A stretch of 64,000 bases of DNA from NCBI GenBank assembly GCA_023957215.1, contig JAMLHH010000004.1:1-64000 (forward strand), read 5' to 3'. The position numbers and the translations under genes are program-made. The notes beneath the pieces are model-generated. The model did not search any database. It saw nothing but the letters and a program-made list of their open reading frames with translations, and had not been told where the DNA came from. The DNA comes from Chitinophagales bacterium. Its GTDB lineage: Bacteria > Bacteroidota > Bacteroidia > Chitinophagales > JADIYW01. How positions within the stretch are numbered: position 1 is the first letter of the stretch; each line of letters begins with the position of its first letter. Below, one piece after another: positions 8,343-16,987 of this stretch.

Positions 8343-10082
8343 CTAATCTTTTACACAACGACAAGAAAGACCGACTGCTCTTGATTGAAAAAGCTCGGTT
8401 AATTTACTGTTATTATAAGCTAATCCATAATAAAAGGCATCTGTATTTGCTGAAGATGGAGTTGGTGTAGAACTCCACCAATAACCAATTTCACCAAAAG
8501 AATAGAATGATGGATAAGTTCTAATGGATCTCCATCCTCCGGGCAATCCGGTAAATCCACTCTCATTAGTGGCGTTGGTCTTTGGAGTTTTCCAATCATC
8601 CGTTGTAGATTTCATCTTATCTCCCGCATAGCCTTCTCCACCTAAATAATTGCGCAAGGTAAGCCATTCTATATTTGTGGGAATATGCCATCCATTCGGA
8701 CACAAATTACCTGTATTCACCGCAAACCAATTATATAGTTTGCCATAAGGCTGGTTATATGCCGAGTTATTTTCATAATAAGCCCAAGCAGGAGTGTTTT
8801 GTTTACTTAAGAAGATAGCTCTCCAATCGTCATCATTTGTTACTTCAGCAATATTTCCCTCATATCTCAAGTTCTCGGCAAACCATGTCTGATTTCCTAT
8901 TGTTACGACTTTATATTGCTCTCCATCTCTCGTATCAATAAAAATACCTGATTCAGGGTCGTTTGTATCTTCTTCTTCATCTGCCCATTCATAATATATT
9001 TTCAGACCGGCAATTTCCAACATTTTTTCATCTGCATGATACACATAAGTATATCGAGCAGTAGAATCTATTTGAGTGTATTGAGGCTGTACGACAATAT
9101 CGTTTGAATTCATTTTGCCATCAATTAACTTTTTACCCTGTATATGCTTTGAAGATATCAGCTGACTTCCTTGTTCGGGAATACTATATGCATCCGTCAG
9201 ACCAAAAGATATGATCCAATCTGCAAAACTATATTTGTATTTCGCCAACTTTTGTGCATGTAAGATATCAGAAGCACTAAGTTGTGAATTTGGAAGTAGG
9301 TCATATTGCATCTGGAATGAATAATCTTCAAATCCTATTGGATTTAGCCCTAAAATAGCCTGATTGACCTTGCGAATTAGATCTTTAGGAACTCCATCTA
9401 CATTTTGATATGTAGCCTGTATATTATAATCTTGTCCAACAGTTGGTATGATATTATAGTCTTGGACATAGTTTTTTAAAGAATAATTTTTTATCAAACC
9501 ATTTTCATAAGCTCCTATCTGAATTTCTAAGGTATTCTTTCCTGATATTAAGCCTGTACTCTTAATCTGTGAAAGTATTCCTGAGCTATTATAAGTATAT
9601 TTGAAATCTTTATTTAACATCGGCCCATTGGAGCCGGCAATACCTAAAGTATAATTATTTACACCACTTTCAATTTTATCACCATTCACATTTAAAATTA
9701 TTTTATTGAAATTAAGACTACCATTATAAGTAGGATCGGCGCTCAAGTCAAAATTATAATTATTTTTTTCATTAGAACTATTATAATAGGTATAGATAGA
9801 CACACCTCTTTTGACAGCGACTCTTTTTAATATTTCGCTTGAATAGTGATAGTCCACACTCATCAGTTCATCTGTATCAAAAGGGAATGAGTTAGGACTG
9901 ACTGTTTGCTCTACCCTAACAATTCTGACCTTTCTATCATCATTGGATGTAGGATTGCCATTACCGGAGTCCGTAGATCCCGGATTTTCTGTTGTAGGAG
10001 GTTGTGGAGTAGTTGGTGGGAGCAAATCTTTTTTACATGCTATTATTCCCAACAACAGTGTGAAATAAATTAACTTCTTCAT
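8343..10082 (-). CDS. FISUMP-domain lipoprotein
   Basis: Exported lipoprotein of 579 aa. The signal ends in GIIAC (Cys16) followed by KKD, which matches the usual Bacteroidota lipoprotein pattern. A Pro/Thr/Gly/Asn-rich linker covers about residues 20-48. The middle is a beta-rich region without a family I recognise. From about residue 383 the C-terminus is a FISUMP domain (Fibrobacter succinogenes major paralogous domain): GNQTWFAENLRY, LYNWFAVNTGNLCPNGWHIP, GLPGGWRS, WWSSTP and the closing SCRCVKD are its landmarks. A second protein with the same domain lies at 53.6 kb. Role unknown; probably at the cell surface. Transcribed towards mtaB, sharing its terminator. Confidence 0.85.
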   Translation of the reverse strand: MKKLIYFTLLLGIIACKKDLLPPTTPQPPTTENPGSTDSGNGNPTSNDDRKVRIVRVEQTVSPNSFPFDTDELMSVDYHYSSEILKRVAVKRGVSIYTYYNSSNEKNNYNFDLSADPTYNGSLNFNKIILNVNGDKIESGVNNYTLGIAGSNGPMLNKDFKYTYNSSGILSQIKSTGLISGKNTLEIQIGAYENGLIKNYSLKNYVQDYNIIPTVGQDYNIQATYQNVDGVPKDLIRKVNQAILGLNPIGFEDYSFQMQYDLLPNSQLSASDILHAQKLAKYKYSFADWIISFGLTDAYSIPEQGSQLISSKHIQGKKLIDGKMNSNDIVVQPQYTQIDSTARYTYVYHADEKMLEIAGLKIYYEWADEEEDTNDPESGIFIDTRDGEQYKVVTIGNQTWFAENLRYEGNIAEVTNDDDWRAIFLSKQNTPAWAYYENNSAYNQPYGKLYNWFAVNTGNLCPNGWHIPTNIEWLTLRNYLGGEGYAGDKMKSTTDDWKTPKTNATNESGFTGLPGGWRSIRTYPSFYSFGEIGYWWSSTPTPSSANTDAFYYGLAYNNSKLTELFQSRAVGLSCRCVKD

Positions 10083-10438
10083 AATTGTTAGTTTTTATTG
10101 TTTGATAATATTTTAATTTCCAATCATCATGTGAGAGATTCTATATTTCTTAAACAGTTTATATTTATAAACCTGTAGAAACAGTGAATTTTTCTTTATG
10201 ATATAATTTAATATAGTCTGAGGAAAGTTAAAAAGGGTTGCTAACTGACGGCGAGAATCGTTCAATAAAAGTTGAAGAGAAAATACATTTTCTGAAATAA
10301 GGATTTTACCCTCCCCCCCCATATATTATGAAAAGACATCATAAGTAATCACAACTTTAATTTAAAGTTAGATGAATTATTTCAAAATAACAATCTTTTT
10401 AACACCCGAGAAATACAAGGTGCATTGTTTTTAACAAA
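10083..10438. other. Intergenic stretch without convincing gene
   Basis: AT-rich sequence between the FISUMP lipoprotein and the SGNH gene, both on the minus strand. It contains a run of eight or so C at about 10312-10320. An open frame of 69 codons on the minus strand crosses it but has no recognisable features, so I do not call it. The stretch must hold the FISUMP gene's promoter, but I cannot point to a clear box. Confidence 0.5.
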
Positions 10439-11530
10439 TTAATTCTTATTGCTGATGAGATTGGTAATCAGATGACCCATCTTGGTACTGTATATCTTCG
10501 CACCTTTAAGATTAAGATGGTGGTAGTTATAACCATTTTCTAAAGCATAAAACTCAGGATAGACCCTTGGATCAGCCAAATTGATTTTACTGTCTTCCGG
10601 CAATTGCTCGTATATAGCCATCAGCAATTGGTAACTTGTTCTCCCTTTGGGTGGCATGACAAAAATCAATTGGATACCTCTCTCCTTACATCGTTGATAC
10701 AAATCCAAATAAGTCTTTAAATAAAGCGGAATAGGTTTCTGCTCGGGATCAAAAGTTTCAAACTCTTTCGTCCACCTATGCTCAAGACTATCCCGTTTTG
10801 CCTGATTTTCCTGATAATCTATTTTAGAAAGGTTGTTGTTTTCCATTTTGCTGATGATTTCTTCCGTCAGGTCATCTCTTTGTGACAGATAAGCCTCCTC
10901 ATCATCATAAGGGAAAAATCCGTCTTTATTTTTACCGAGATAAATAGAATCTGCCGGTACAGGTTTTAATCTAAACTGTAACAAATCACCCATCATTTGG
11001 ACTTTGACAGCATTTTCAGCAAGAGAAGTCAAATAAAATCTCGAAAATTGTTTTTTAATCTTTGGAGGAAGATCCATTTGATACAATACCCTGATTGAAA
11101 AAATCACACTTTTCAGGTTTTGCCAGTAATCCCATTCTTTGGTGTGCAAAATACCTTTGTAAAAAAGCGGATCGGAAGAAAGACTCAAAAAGATATATTT
11201 TAAATCGCCCGTATCTCTTTTCAGAATATTTTCCGTCACCCAAACCTGTAAAGGCAGATTATATCCATCATTCCCGAGATTAAAAGAACGCAAATCCACT
11301 CCTTTACTCGAAGCTATACTGTCTATGGTATGTGGGTCTATATGTCTATATTCCAAAGAACCTCCTATATAAACACCATTAAATTGATCGGGATGGTCAA
11401 GAAAATATTTCGATTTAGTATAAAAAGTGGAATCGCCCCAGCCAAAAGTAGTCAACATATTGCCGAATAACATGGCAATCAGAGTAGATATGACGACTAA
11501 AAGAATGATATTTCTAACTAACTTTTTCAT
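10439..11530 (-). CDS. SGNH/DltD-like O-acyltransferase partner protein
   Basis: Membrane-anchored, extracytoplasmic SGNH-hydrolase-like protein of 363 aa, with one N-terminal helix (about residues 7-28). YIGGSLEYRHIDP (Ser58) resembles the nucleophile block of AlgJ/AlgX/DltD-like proteins, and the C-terminal NYHHLNLKGAKIYS contains the His expected near the end of such domains. It directly follows an MBOAT gene with a one-base overlap, the standard arrangement in which the MBOAT protein passes acetyl groups across the membrane and the SGNH protein puts them on an exopolymer. Which polymer is acetylated is not visible here. Confidence 0.8.
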   Translation of the reverse strand: MKKLVRNIILLVVISTLIAMLFGNMLTTFGWGDSTFYTKSKYFLDHPDQFNGVYIGGSLEYRHIDPHTIDSIASSKGVDLRSFNLGNDGYNLPLQVWVTENILKRDTGDLKYIFLSLSSDPLFYKGILHTKEWDYWQNLKSVIFSIRVLYQMDLPPKIKKQFSRFYLTSLAENAVKVQMMGDLLQFRLKPVPADSIYLGKNKDGFFPYDDEEAYLSQRDDLTEEIISKMENNNLSKIDYQENQAKRDSLEHRWTKEFETFDPEQKPIPLYLKTYLDLYQRCKERGIQLIFVMPPKGRTSYQLLMAIYEQLPEDSKINLADPRVYPEFYALENGYNYHHLNLKGAKIYSTKMGHLITNLISNKN

Positions 11531-13035
11531 TAAAACTGGAAGTAAACAAACTCATTTTGATTAAACACGCCAAACCAGATAATAGACACCATCAAAAACA
11601 AATAGATGGACCAACGAACGACCTTCTTTTTCTCGCAAATCTTATCTTCTATCAATTGATCTCCCACAATTCCCTCCGTAAACATCAAGACCAAGACAAA
11701 GAAAATTCCTATAAAAAAGTTGATTTCCCCTTTATGAGAAATGGTCTCATGCCAAAATCCCGCTTGATTCAATTTAAAGAAATTGGTATATAATTTTCCC
11801 GCTACCTCCGCCCATGAAGTATTGATTCCTTGCGCATGTAAATGATCCATGACGGTCTGTACCCTAAACAATAAAAATCCAAACATGAGGATAAAAAAAG
11901 TGATGACACGGTGTACATTTCCTGTCAAAATCTTTTCAGACCACTTATAAGTATTACTCGGCTTGATTTCCCTCACGACATTGTACTGCCACAAATAACG
12001 GATAGCCATCATTACCCCTATCAAAGTAAAAGAAAGTATCATCGGCCAGTTAGCTCCATGCCAAAGACCGCATATCGCCAAAACAAATATGACATTAAAA
12101 ACAACTCTCAATCCCGTAGATTTATAGGCGCCAAGGTAATAAAATACATAGTCCGTTAACCATGTGGACAAAGAGATATGCCATCTCGTCCAAAAGTCAG
12201 CCAAATTTTTAGCAAAAAACGGTCGTTTAAAGTTCTCCACCAACTTGATACCCATCATACGTGAAGCACCTATTGCAATATCCGAATATCCCGAGAAGTC
12301 ACAATATACCTGTATAAAAAACAAGGTCGCCCCCAAGATAATCGTCCAGCCGCTTGCATACTGATAATTATCAAACACCTGATTGACATAGGGAGATAAT
12401 CTGTCTGCAATGACCACTTTCTTAAACATCCCCAATCCCATTTTGATCAGTCCGTTTTTCATCCTTTCGTATTCAGGACTTGCCTTTTTTCTCAACTCGG
12501 GAATCAACTGGTTAGCCCTCGGTATCGGACCGGCTAAAAGTTGTGGCCAATAAGAAACGAACAATGTATAAAAGGCAAAATTTTTCTCAATGGGAGTAAT
12601 GCCTTTATAGACATCTATCGTATAAGCCAAGGAGTGAAAAGTAAAAAATGAGATACCGACCGGCAAAATAATATTGTTAAACCACGGTTCGGGTACGGGA
12701 TATGAAAAACCTATCCACTGAAATAGCTCTCTGAAATTGTCATCCATGAAGTTGAGATACTTAAAGATGACCAGTTGCAAAATATTCAGTGTAATACCCA
12801 AAATCAACCACATCTTTCGTTTCTGATGCTCCGTATTTTCTGCTATTTTTTTGGCACTGTACCAAGAAATTCCGGTGCTAAACATCAATAGAAAGATGTA
12901 CTTAGGGTCATAACACATATAAAAGAACAAACTCGATACAAGGGTAAAAAACCACCTATATCTCTGAGGCAGTATAAAGTATATACTTAAAAATACCGGG
13001 AAAAATATTAAAAACTCTATCGAATTAAAGAGCAT
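11530..13035 (-). CDS. MBOAT-family O-acyltransferase (AlgI/DltB-like)
   Basis: Polytopic inner-membrane acyltransferase, 501 aa, with about ten hydrophobic segments. NLADFWTRWHISLSTWL and the later GLWHGANW (the family's catalytic His at about residue 325) are classic MBOAT signatures; LNFMDDN and GISFFTFHSLAYTIDVY are also typical of AlgI. It supplies acyl groups across the membrane for polysaccharide O-acetylation. Translationally coupled to the SGNH gene downstream. A plain AlgI-type name is safer than DltB, since no dltA/dltC is nearby. Confidence 0.93.
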   Translation of the reverse strand: MLFNSIEFLIFFPVFLSIYFILPQRYRWFFTLVSSLFFYMCYDPKYIFLLMFSTGISWYSAKKIAENTEHQKRKMWLILGITLNILQLVIFKYLNFMDDNFRELFQWIGFSYPVPEPWFNNIILPVGISFFTFHSLAYTIDVYKGITPIEKNFAFYTLFVSYWPQLLAGPIPRANQLIPELRKKASPEYERMKNGLIKMGLGMFKKVVIADRLSPYVNQVFDNYQYASGWTIILGATLFFIQVYCDFSGYSDIAIGASRMMGIKLVENFKRPFFAKNLADFWTRWHISLSTWLTDYVFYYLGAYKSTGLRVVFNVIFVLAICGLWHGANWPMILSFTLIGVMMAIRYLWQYNVVREIKPSNTYKWSEKILTGNVHRVITFFILMFGFLLFRVQTVMDHLHAQGINTSWAEVAGKLYTNFFKLNQAGFWHETISHKGEINFFIGIFFVLVLMFTEGIVGDQLIEDKICEKKKVVRWSIYLFLMVSIIWFGVFNQNEFVYFQF

Positions 13036-13075
13036 ATCAAGGTCTTTCTTCTATTTTGTATTGCGCTCAAAAGTA

Positions 13076-13083
13076 CAAAAATA
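13076..13083 (-). promoter_or_regulatory. Candidate -7 box of the MBOAT-SGNH operon
   Basis: Read on the minus strand this is TATTTTTG, a full match to TANNTTTG, about 40 bases upstream of the MBOAT start. No good TTTG -33 box is visible at the expected distance. Confidence 0.35.
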
Positions 13084-13124
13084 AAACTATCTAAAATAGA
13101 TTAAAATAAACCAATTGCATTAAT

Positions 13125-13132
13125 TATATTTG
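13125..13132 (+). promoter_or_regulatory. Candidate -7 box for the 13.2-kb lipoprotein
   Basis: TATATTTG matches TANNTTTG fully and lies about 50 bases before the ATG of the next plus-strand gene. The -33 region is weak. Confidence 0.35.
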
Positions 13133-13184
13133 CATATATATTCTATAATTAGATTAATAGTTTTTAAATATTTTTAACTATAAT

Positions 13185-13715
13185 ATGTTTCAAAAAAGAA
13201 CAATTCTCATACTTACCACCATTTTATCTATTTTATTTTTTTTAATAAGTTGTAAAAAAGCAGAGTCGCCTTATTATATCAAATACAGTTATGACAATGG
13301 AGAAACTTGGAGTTCTACCACTGCAAATGGTTTTATTCAGAACGATTCACTGCTATTGACCGGACAAAAAAGAAAAGACGGTTCCAATATCGTTATTTTC
13401 ACCAATAGTGATACTCCCAAAACCTACAGGTTGGCATTAGACGGAGTAGATTTGACGGACTTAAATTCTATTGATCCCAATTCTTTGGATATGGAATCTA
13501 TCGTCGTCATCAATCCAAACGGTTCCAAAAAAGGTGAAAACAATCTCGTTTCATTAAGTGGCACACTGATCATTGAATCCATCGATACAAAAGGTAAAAA
13601 AGTAGAAGGTTCTTTCAATGGTCGGTTTGTAAAAGGAATCAACATCAACAATCCCAAAACGATAATAGGTGAATTTGTCGTCAAGTATAAAAAAGTGGGA
13701 ACTTTCGGTATCTAA
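13185..13715 (+). CDS. Small lipoprotein of unknown function
   Basis: 176 aa. The N-terminal signal ends in FLISC (Cys23) followed by KK, a clear Bacteroidota lipoprotein signal. The mature part is predicted beta-rich, with SYDNGETWSSTTANG near the start and a KGKKVEGSFNGRF segment near the end that resembles small lipoproteins with a lipocalin- or DUF-type beta fold; I do not recognise the family. Monocistronic, convergent with the amidase gene, whose end lies 24 bases away. Confidence 0.75.
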   Translation: MFQKRTILILTTILSILFFLISCKKAESPYYIKYSYDNGETWSSTTANGFIQNDSLLLTGQKRKDGSNIVIFTNSDTPKTYRLALDGVDLTDLNSIDPNSLDMESIVVINPNGSKKGENNLVSLSGTLIIESIDTKGKKVEGSFNGRFVKGININNPKTIIGEFVVKYKKVGTFGI

Positions 13716-13739
13716 TCTTCTACCGAAATGATGAAAACA

Positions 13740-14624
13740 TCAATCTCTATATCTCTTTAAAATTTCATCATACGCATCAATCCTTCTGTCACGGAGGAAA
13801 GGCCAGATTCGTCTCACGCTTTCAGAACGTTGCATATCTATCTCTATGACCTGATTTATTTCGTCTCGGACAGGCGCTCTGTAAAGTATTTCGCCTTGCG
13901 GACCGCAGACAAAACTTTGACCCCAAAATGAGATACCTTTGGTGACACCACTCCAATCCGGCTCGCATCCTACTCTGTTAACCGACACCAATGGCAGCCC
14001 ATTAGCAACCGCATGACCGCGTTGCACGACCTCCCAAGCTGTATGTTGCCTTTCTTTTTCGTCATCAGTATCCGTACTCTCCCAACCTATCGCAGTAGGA
14101 TAAATCAAAATCTCAGCTCCCGCCAATGCCATTAATCTGGCAGCTTCGGGATACCACTGATCCCAACAGACCAAAACACCCAACTTGCCGACAGAGGTTT
14201 CTATCGGATGAAATCCCAAATCACCGGGCGTAAAATAAAATTTCTCATAATAGCCCGGATCATCCGGAATATGCATTTTCCGGTATTTTCCGGCAATACT
14301 CCCATCTTTTTCAAAAACAACCGATGTATTGTGATACAATCCACTCGCCCTCTTTTCAAACAAGGAGCTTACCAAAACCACTTGTTGTTCTTTGGCAACC
14401 TTGCTAAATATTTCGACATCCTCTCCGGGAATCGGTTTTGCACTATCAAACATATCTACATCTTCGACTTGGCAAAAGTAGATATCGGTATGTAATTCTT
14501 GCAGTATCACTAATTGCGCACCTTTACGGACACACGCTTCAATACCTTTTATACTCTTTTCGATATTACCGATACGGTTTGTATCACAAGTATGTTGAAC
14601 TATTCCAACTTTTAATGTTTTCAT
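13740..14624 (-). CDS. aguB: N-carbamoylputrescine amidase
   Basis: Nitrilase-superfamily carbon-nitrogen hydrolase that converts N-carbamoylputrescine to putrescine, CO2 and ammonia in the arginine decarboxylase route to polyamines. 294 aa, as usual. The catalytic triad is visible: E43 in LQELH, K116 in YRKMHIPDDPGY, C153 in LVCWDQWYPEAAR. IPDDPGYYEKFYFTPGD and the C-terminal INQVIEIDMQRSE fit AguB rather than other nitrilases. No agmatine deiminase (aguA) gene is next to it, although the two are often neighbours. Confidence 0.93.
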   Translation of the reverse strand: MKTLKVGIVQHTCDTNRIGNIEKSIKGIEACVRKGAQLVILQELHTDIYFCQVEDVDMFDSAKPIPGEDVEIFSKVAKEQQVVLVSSLFEKRASGLYHNTSVVFEKDGSIAGKYRKMHIPDDPGYYEKFYFTPGDLGFHPIETSVGKLGVLVCWDQWYPEAARLMALAGAEILIYPTAIGWESTDTDDEKERQHTAWEVVQRGHAVANGLPLVSVNRVGCEPDWSGVTKGISFWGQSFVCGPQGEILYRAPVRDEINQVIEIDMQRSESVRRIWPFLRDRRIDAYDEILKRYRD

Positions 14625-14759
14625 AGACTGATGTGTTAGATATAAAAAATTTTATCACAAAGTAACTAAAAACCATAGGAGCAAAGAATAATTAGATGTA
14701 AGCTAAGTGAATGACAGGACGAAAATCTGCTATTGAGCAAATTCAGAACAATTTACCCT

Positions 14760-15140
14760 TTATTCATCTTCTTCATCATCTTCATCACCCAAATCAGATT
14801 CTACATCAGCGATATCTTCGGCTTCGTCCATATCGTCATCATAGCTTTCTTTGTCGATTTCATCATCAAAACGTCCGATGGTATCGCTTGCATCTGCTCC
14901 CAAATCATCGTCTTCTTCCAAGTCGAAATTATCAACCATCGTTTGGAGCTGAATACTTACTTTTACCAAATAGGATGTATCGTCTGTTTCGATTGGAACA
15001 GCCGAAACCATTTCACCTTTTAGGTTTTTAAATTTAATAATCGCTTTTTTATATCCATGCGGATACTTCTCGGCTAACAATTGCAAAACGTCGTCAGGGA
15101 CGTTTTTATAATCCACAATAATTTTTTTCTTAGGTGTCAT
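14760..15140 (-). CDS. Conserved acidic protein of unknown function
   Basis: 126 aa. The first 80 residues are a compact domain (TPKKKIIVDYKNVPDDV, LLAEKYPHGY, AVPIETDDTSYLVKV) that I know as a small conserved Bacteroidota protein without an assigned role. The last 45 residues are almost entirely Asp and Glu (about two acidic residues in three), suggesting a disordered tail that might bind basic protein surfaces. The pattern of a conserved folded head with a poly-acidic tail is real; function is not inferred. Confidence 0.75.
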   Translation of the reverse strand: MTPKKKIIVDYKNVPDDVLQLLAEKYPHGYKKAIIKFKNLKGEMVSAVPIETDDTSYLVKVSIQLQTMVDNFDLEEDDDLGADASDTIGRFDDEIDKESYDDDMDEAEDIADVESDLGDEDDEEDE

Positions 15141-15392
15141 TGTCTCAAATTGCGACAGTAAATGTATGTCTAAAACTTCTAATTATCCAAATGCTTTTTC
15201 ATCTTTTATAAAAATATTGTTTCAATAGATTTTTGCAAGGTAATTTCAAAGAATATATACATCAGATTATAAAGTGAATAACACAGCTCGTTAAGATTTT
15301 GACTCTATTTTTTTCAAAAGGTTTTTACGCCCCGCTCTTTTTATATCGGCAATAATTTATTACTTTTATTCATACTAATATGATTGCATACA

Positions 15393-15414
15393 ATGAACAC
15401 TACTTTAAAGTCAT
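15393..15414 (+). pseudogene. Displaced original start of the secreted esterase gene
   Basis: ATG and six further codons reading MNTTLKS run straight into the left end of the IS element. If the element and one copy of its target duplication are removed, this frame joins the 17-kb esterase as MNTTLKSFIICSLLFLVFYS, a better signal peptide than the present one. The fragment alone codes for nothing useful. Confidence 0.8.
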
Positions 15415-16987
15415 CCCAATAATCGCAATGGCAACATTAAGGATACAATTTTCCTTTACAACTCAAAAATGCAGTAACGGAATGCCTTTTTCGGATTTTA
15501 TATGCTGAAACCGTGGTTTTTAAGCATAAAATCCCTTACCCAGATTGGGGGAAATTTTCTTTTGCCCGTAAAAAAGTTGTTTAGATAATGAGAGGGCGGT
15601 ATTTTTTGGAACTGAACAGTACCAGAACCGTTTGGCGGGCATGGCGTACAAACTTGGCACAGACGCAAATATATTTCATAAAGACTCGTTTGGTACGATG
15701 TTGTATTTCAATGCCCTCTACTCTGTTTTTCACTAAAACAGACTTTATCCATTCAAAGATATTACTGCAAACGGCCATCAGACCGATGTAAACCGTGTTG
15801 GTGTCTAAATCCATAAAAGGCAAACGATGAATATTGAAGTCATTAAGAAGGTTTTTATTGTTGTTCTCAAGAGATCGTTTCCTCTTTTGTTGTAAAACTT
15901 TATCACGTCTAAAAGTTGCTCATTTCCATATTATTGGTGATTATTCCGTAATAAAAGTGTAGCTGTGTTCAGGAAAAGATTGGGATGGCACCTGTTATCC
16001 TGTAGTTACCACAACCCTGTACTTCGCTGCCAGTACAAAGAAATGGGACATCATGTAACATTTTGTGTTCTTTGGTTTTCGTAAATTTCTTCCATTTCTG
16101 ATTTTCTCTTCTGAAATTTAGATAATTTTAAAACTGTCTTTTCGAGCGATGATTTCGATTTTAAAGTGTTGTGCGATTCTTCCAAAGCAACAATCACCTT
16201 TGACGGATAAACGTGTTTTATCGGAAGGTGACGTCTTCAATTTTATTATCACTTTCAAATTTTAATGTTTTCCAATGTGTTCTTGTTTTGTTTTGGATAA
16301 TATTTTAAGTTTTCTGTTTTCAAAATAAACGGTATTATTCCCAATATTTGCAAAACAGGGATGATAGGCTCTGGTCATTTTATTGCAAGGGTTTCATATC
16401 TTGTTTATTTGTTGTTTAAGACGACGTTGTCAAAATCCAAAACGCCAGTCTTTTACATCCGGCTTTAACAATCCTAAATTCACACAAATACCTGCCAATA
16501 AGCTGTTTATGTTTTTGTTATAATTGATTTGATGCATCGTGTTGTTTTCTGTAACAACTATTTTATTCAGTACTTTAATTTCTGAAAAGCATATTCCACC
16601 GTATCATGAAGGAGATTGAATCTTTCATGTTTTGTGCAATTTGTTCTTTTAGGTGCTTTAGATCCGAAACAAATTCACCGTTGCAAAGTGAATTTTTAAG
16701 TAGAGAAAGAATGATGTCCGAATACGCATATTTTGCTCTATAATTGCGAAAACCCAATGTCCTGTCAATTAGACTATGAACATTACTTTGTTTCAACAAA
16801 GAATTGATGAAATTTAAACCTCCAAAAGGAGTGATGTTTTGAGAAGAATGTCTAATTTTATCCACGGTACATATTTTTAGTGTCGTAACTTTAAATATAC
16901 ACCTTTTAGGTGAAACCTAAAAGTCTCGTAGTCCTTTTATTTTAAAGGGATTACAGAGGTTTTTGTTTTTCCGTTGCGATTATTGGG
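15415..16987 (-). mobile_element. IS1380-family insertion sequence, copy 1 (degenerate centre)
   Basis: About 1.57 kb bounded by inverted repeats: left CCCAATAATCGCAATGG, right CCGTTGCGATTATTGGG. The duplicated target is GTCAT (or TCAT; a shared G makes it ambiguous) at 15410-15414 and 16988-16992. About 430 bases at the left end and about 410 at the right end match copy 2 (27.8-29.4 kb) almost perfectly, while the centre (about 15,850-16,570) is full of small insertions, deletions and substitutions relative to copy 2. The element interrupts a plus-strand gene after its seventh codon. Confidence 0.92.
15581..16865 (-). pseudogene. Broken IS1380-family transposase
   Basis: Corresponds to the 428-aa transposase of copy 2. 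Only the N-terminal ~80 residues (upstream end of this interval) and the C-terminal 80 residues stay open; between them several frameshifts destroy the reading frame, including the region carrying two of the DDE residues. Whether this is true decay or poor consensus is discussed under findings. Confidence 0.88.

Noticed and set aside
10113-10322. 69-codon minus-strand frame
   Set aside because: No recognisable features, begins in the poly-C run and has no spacing or signal expected of a gene.
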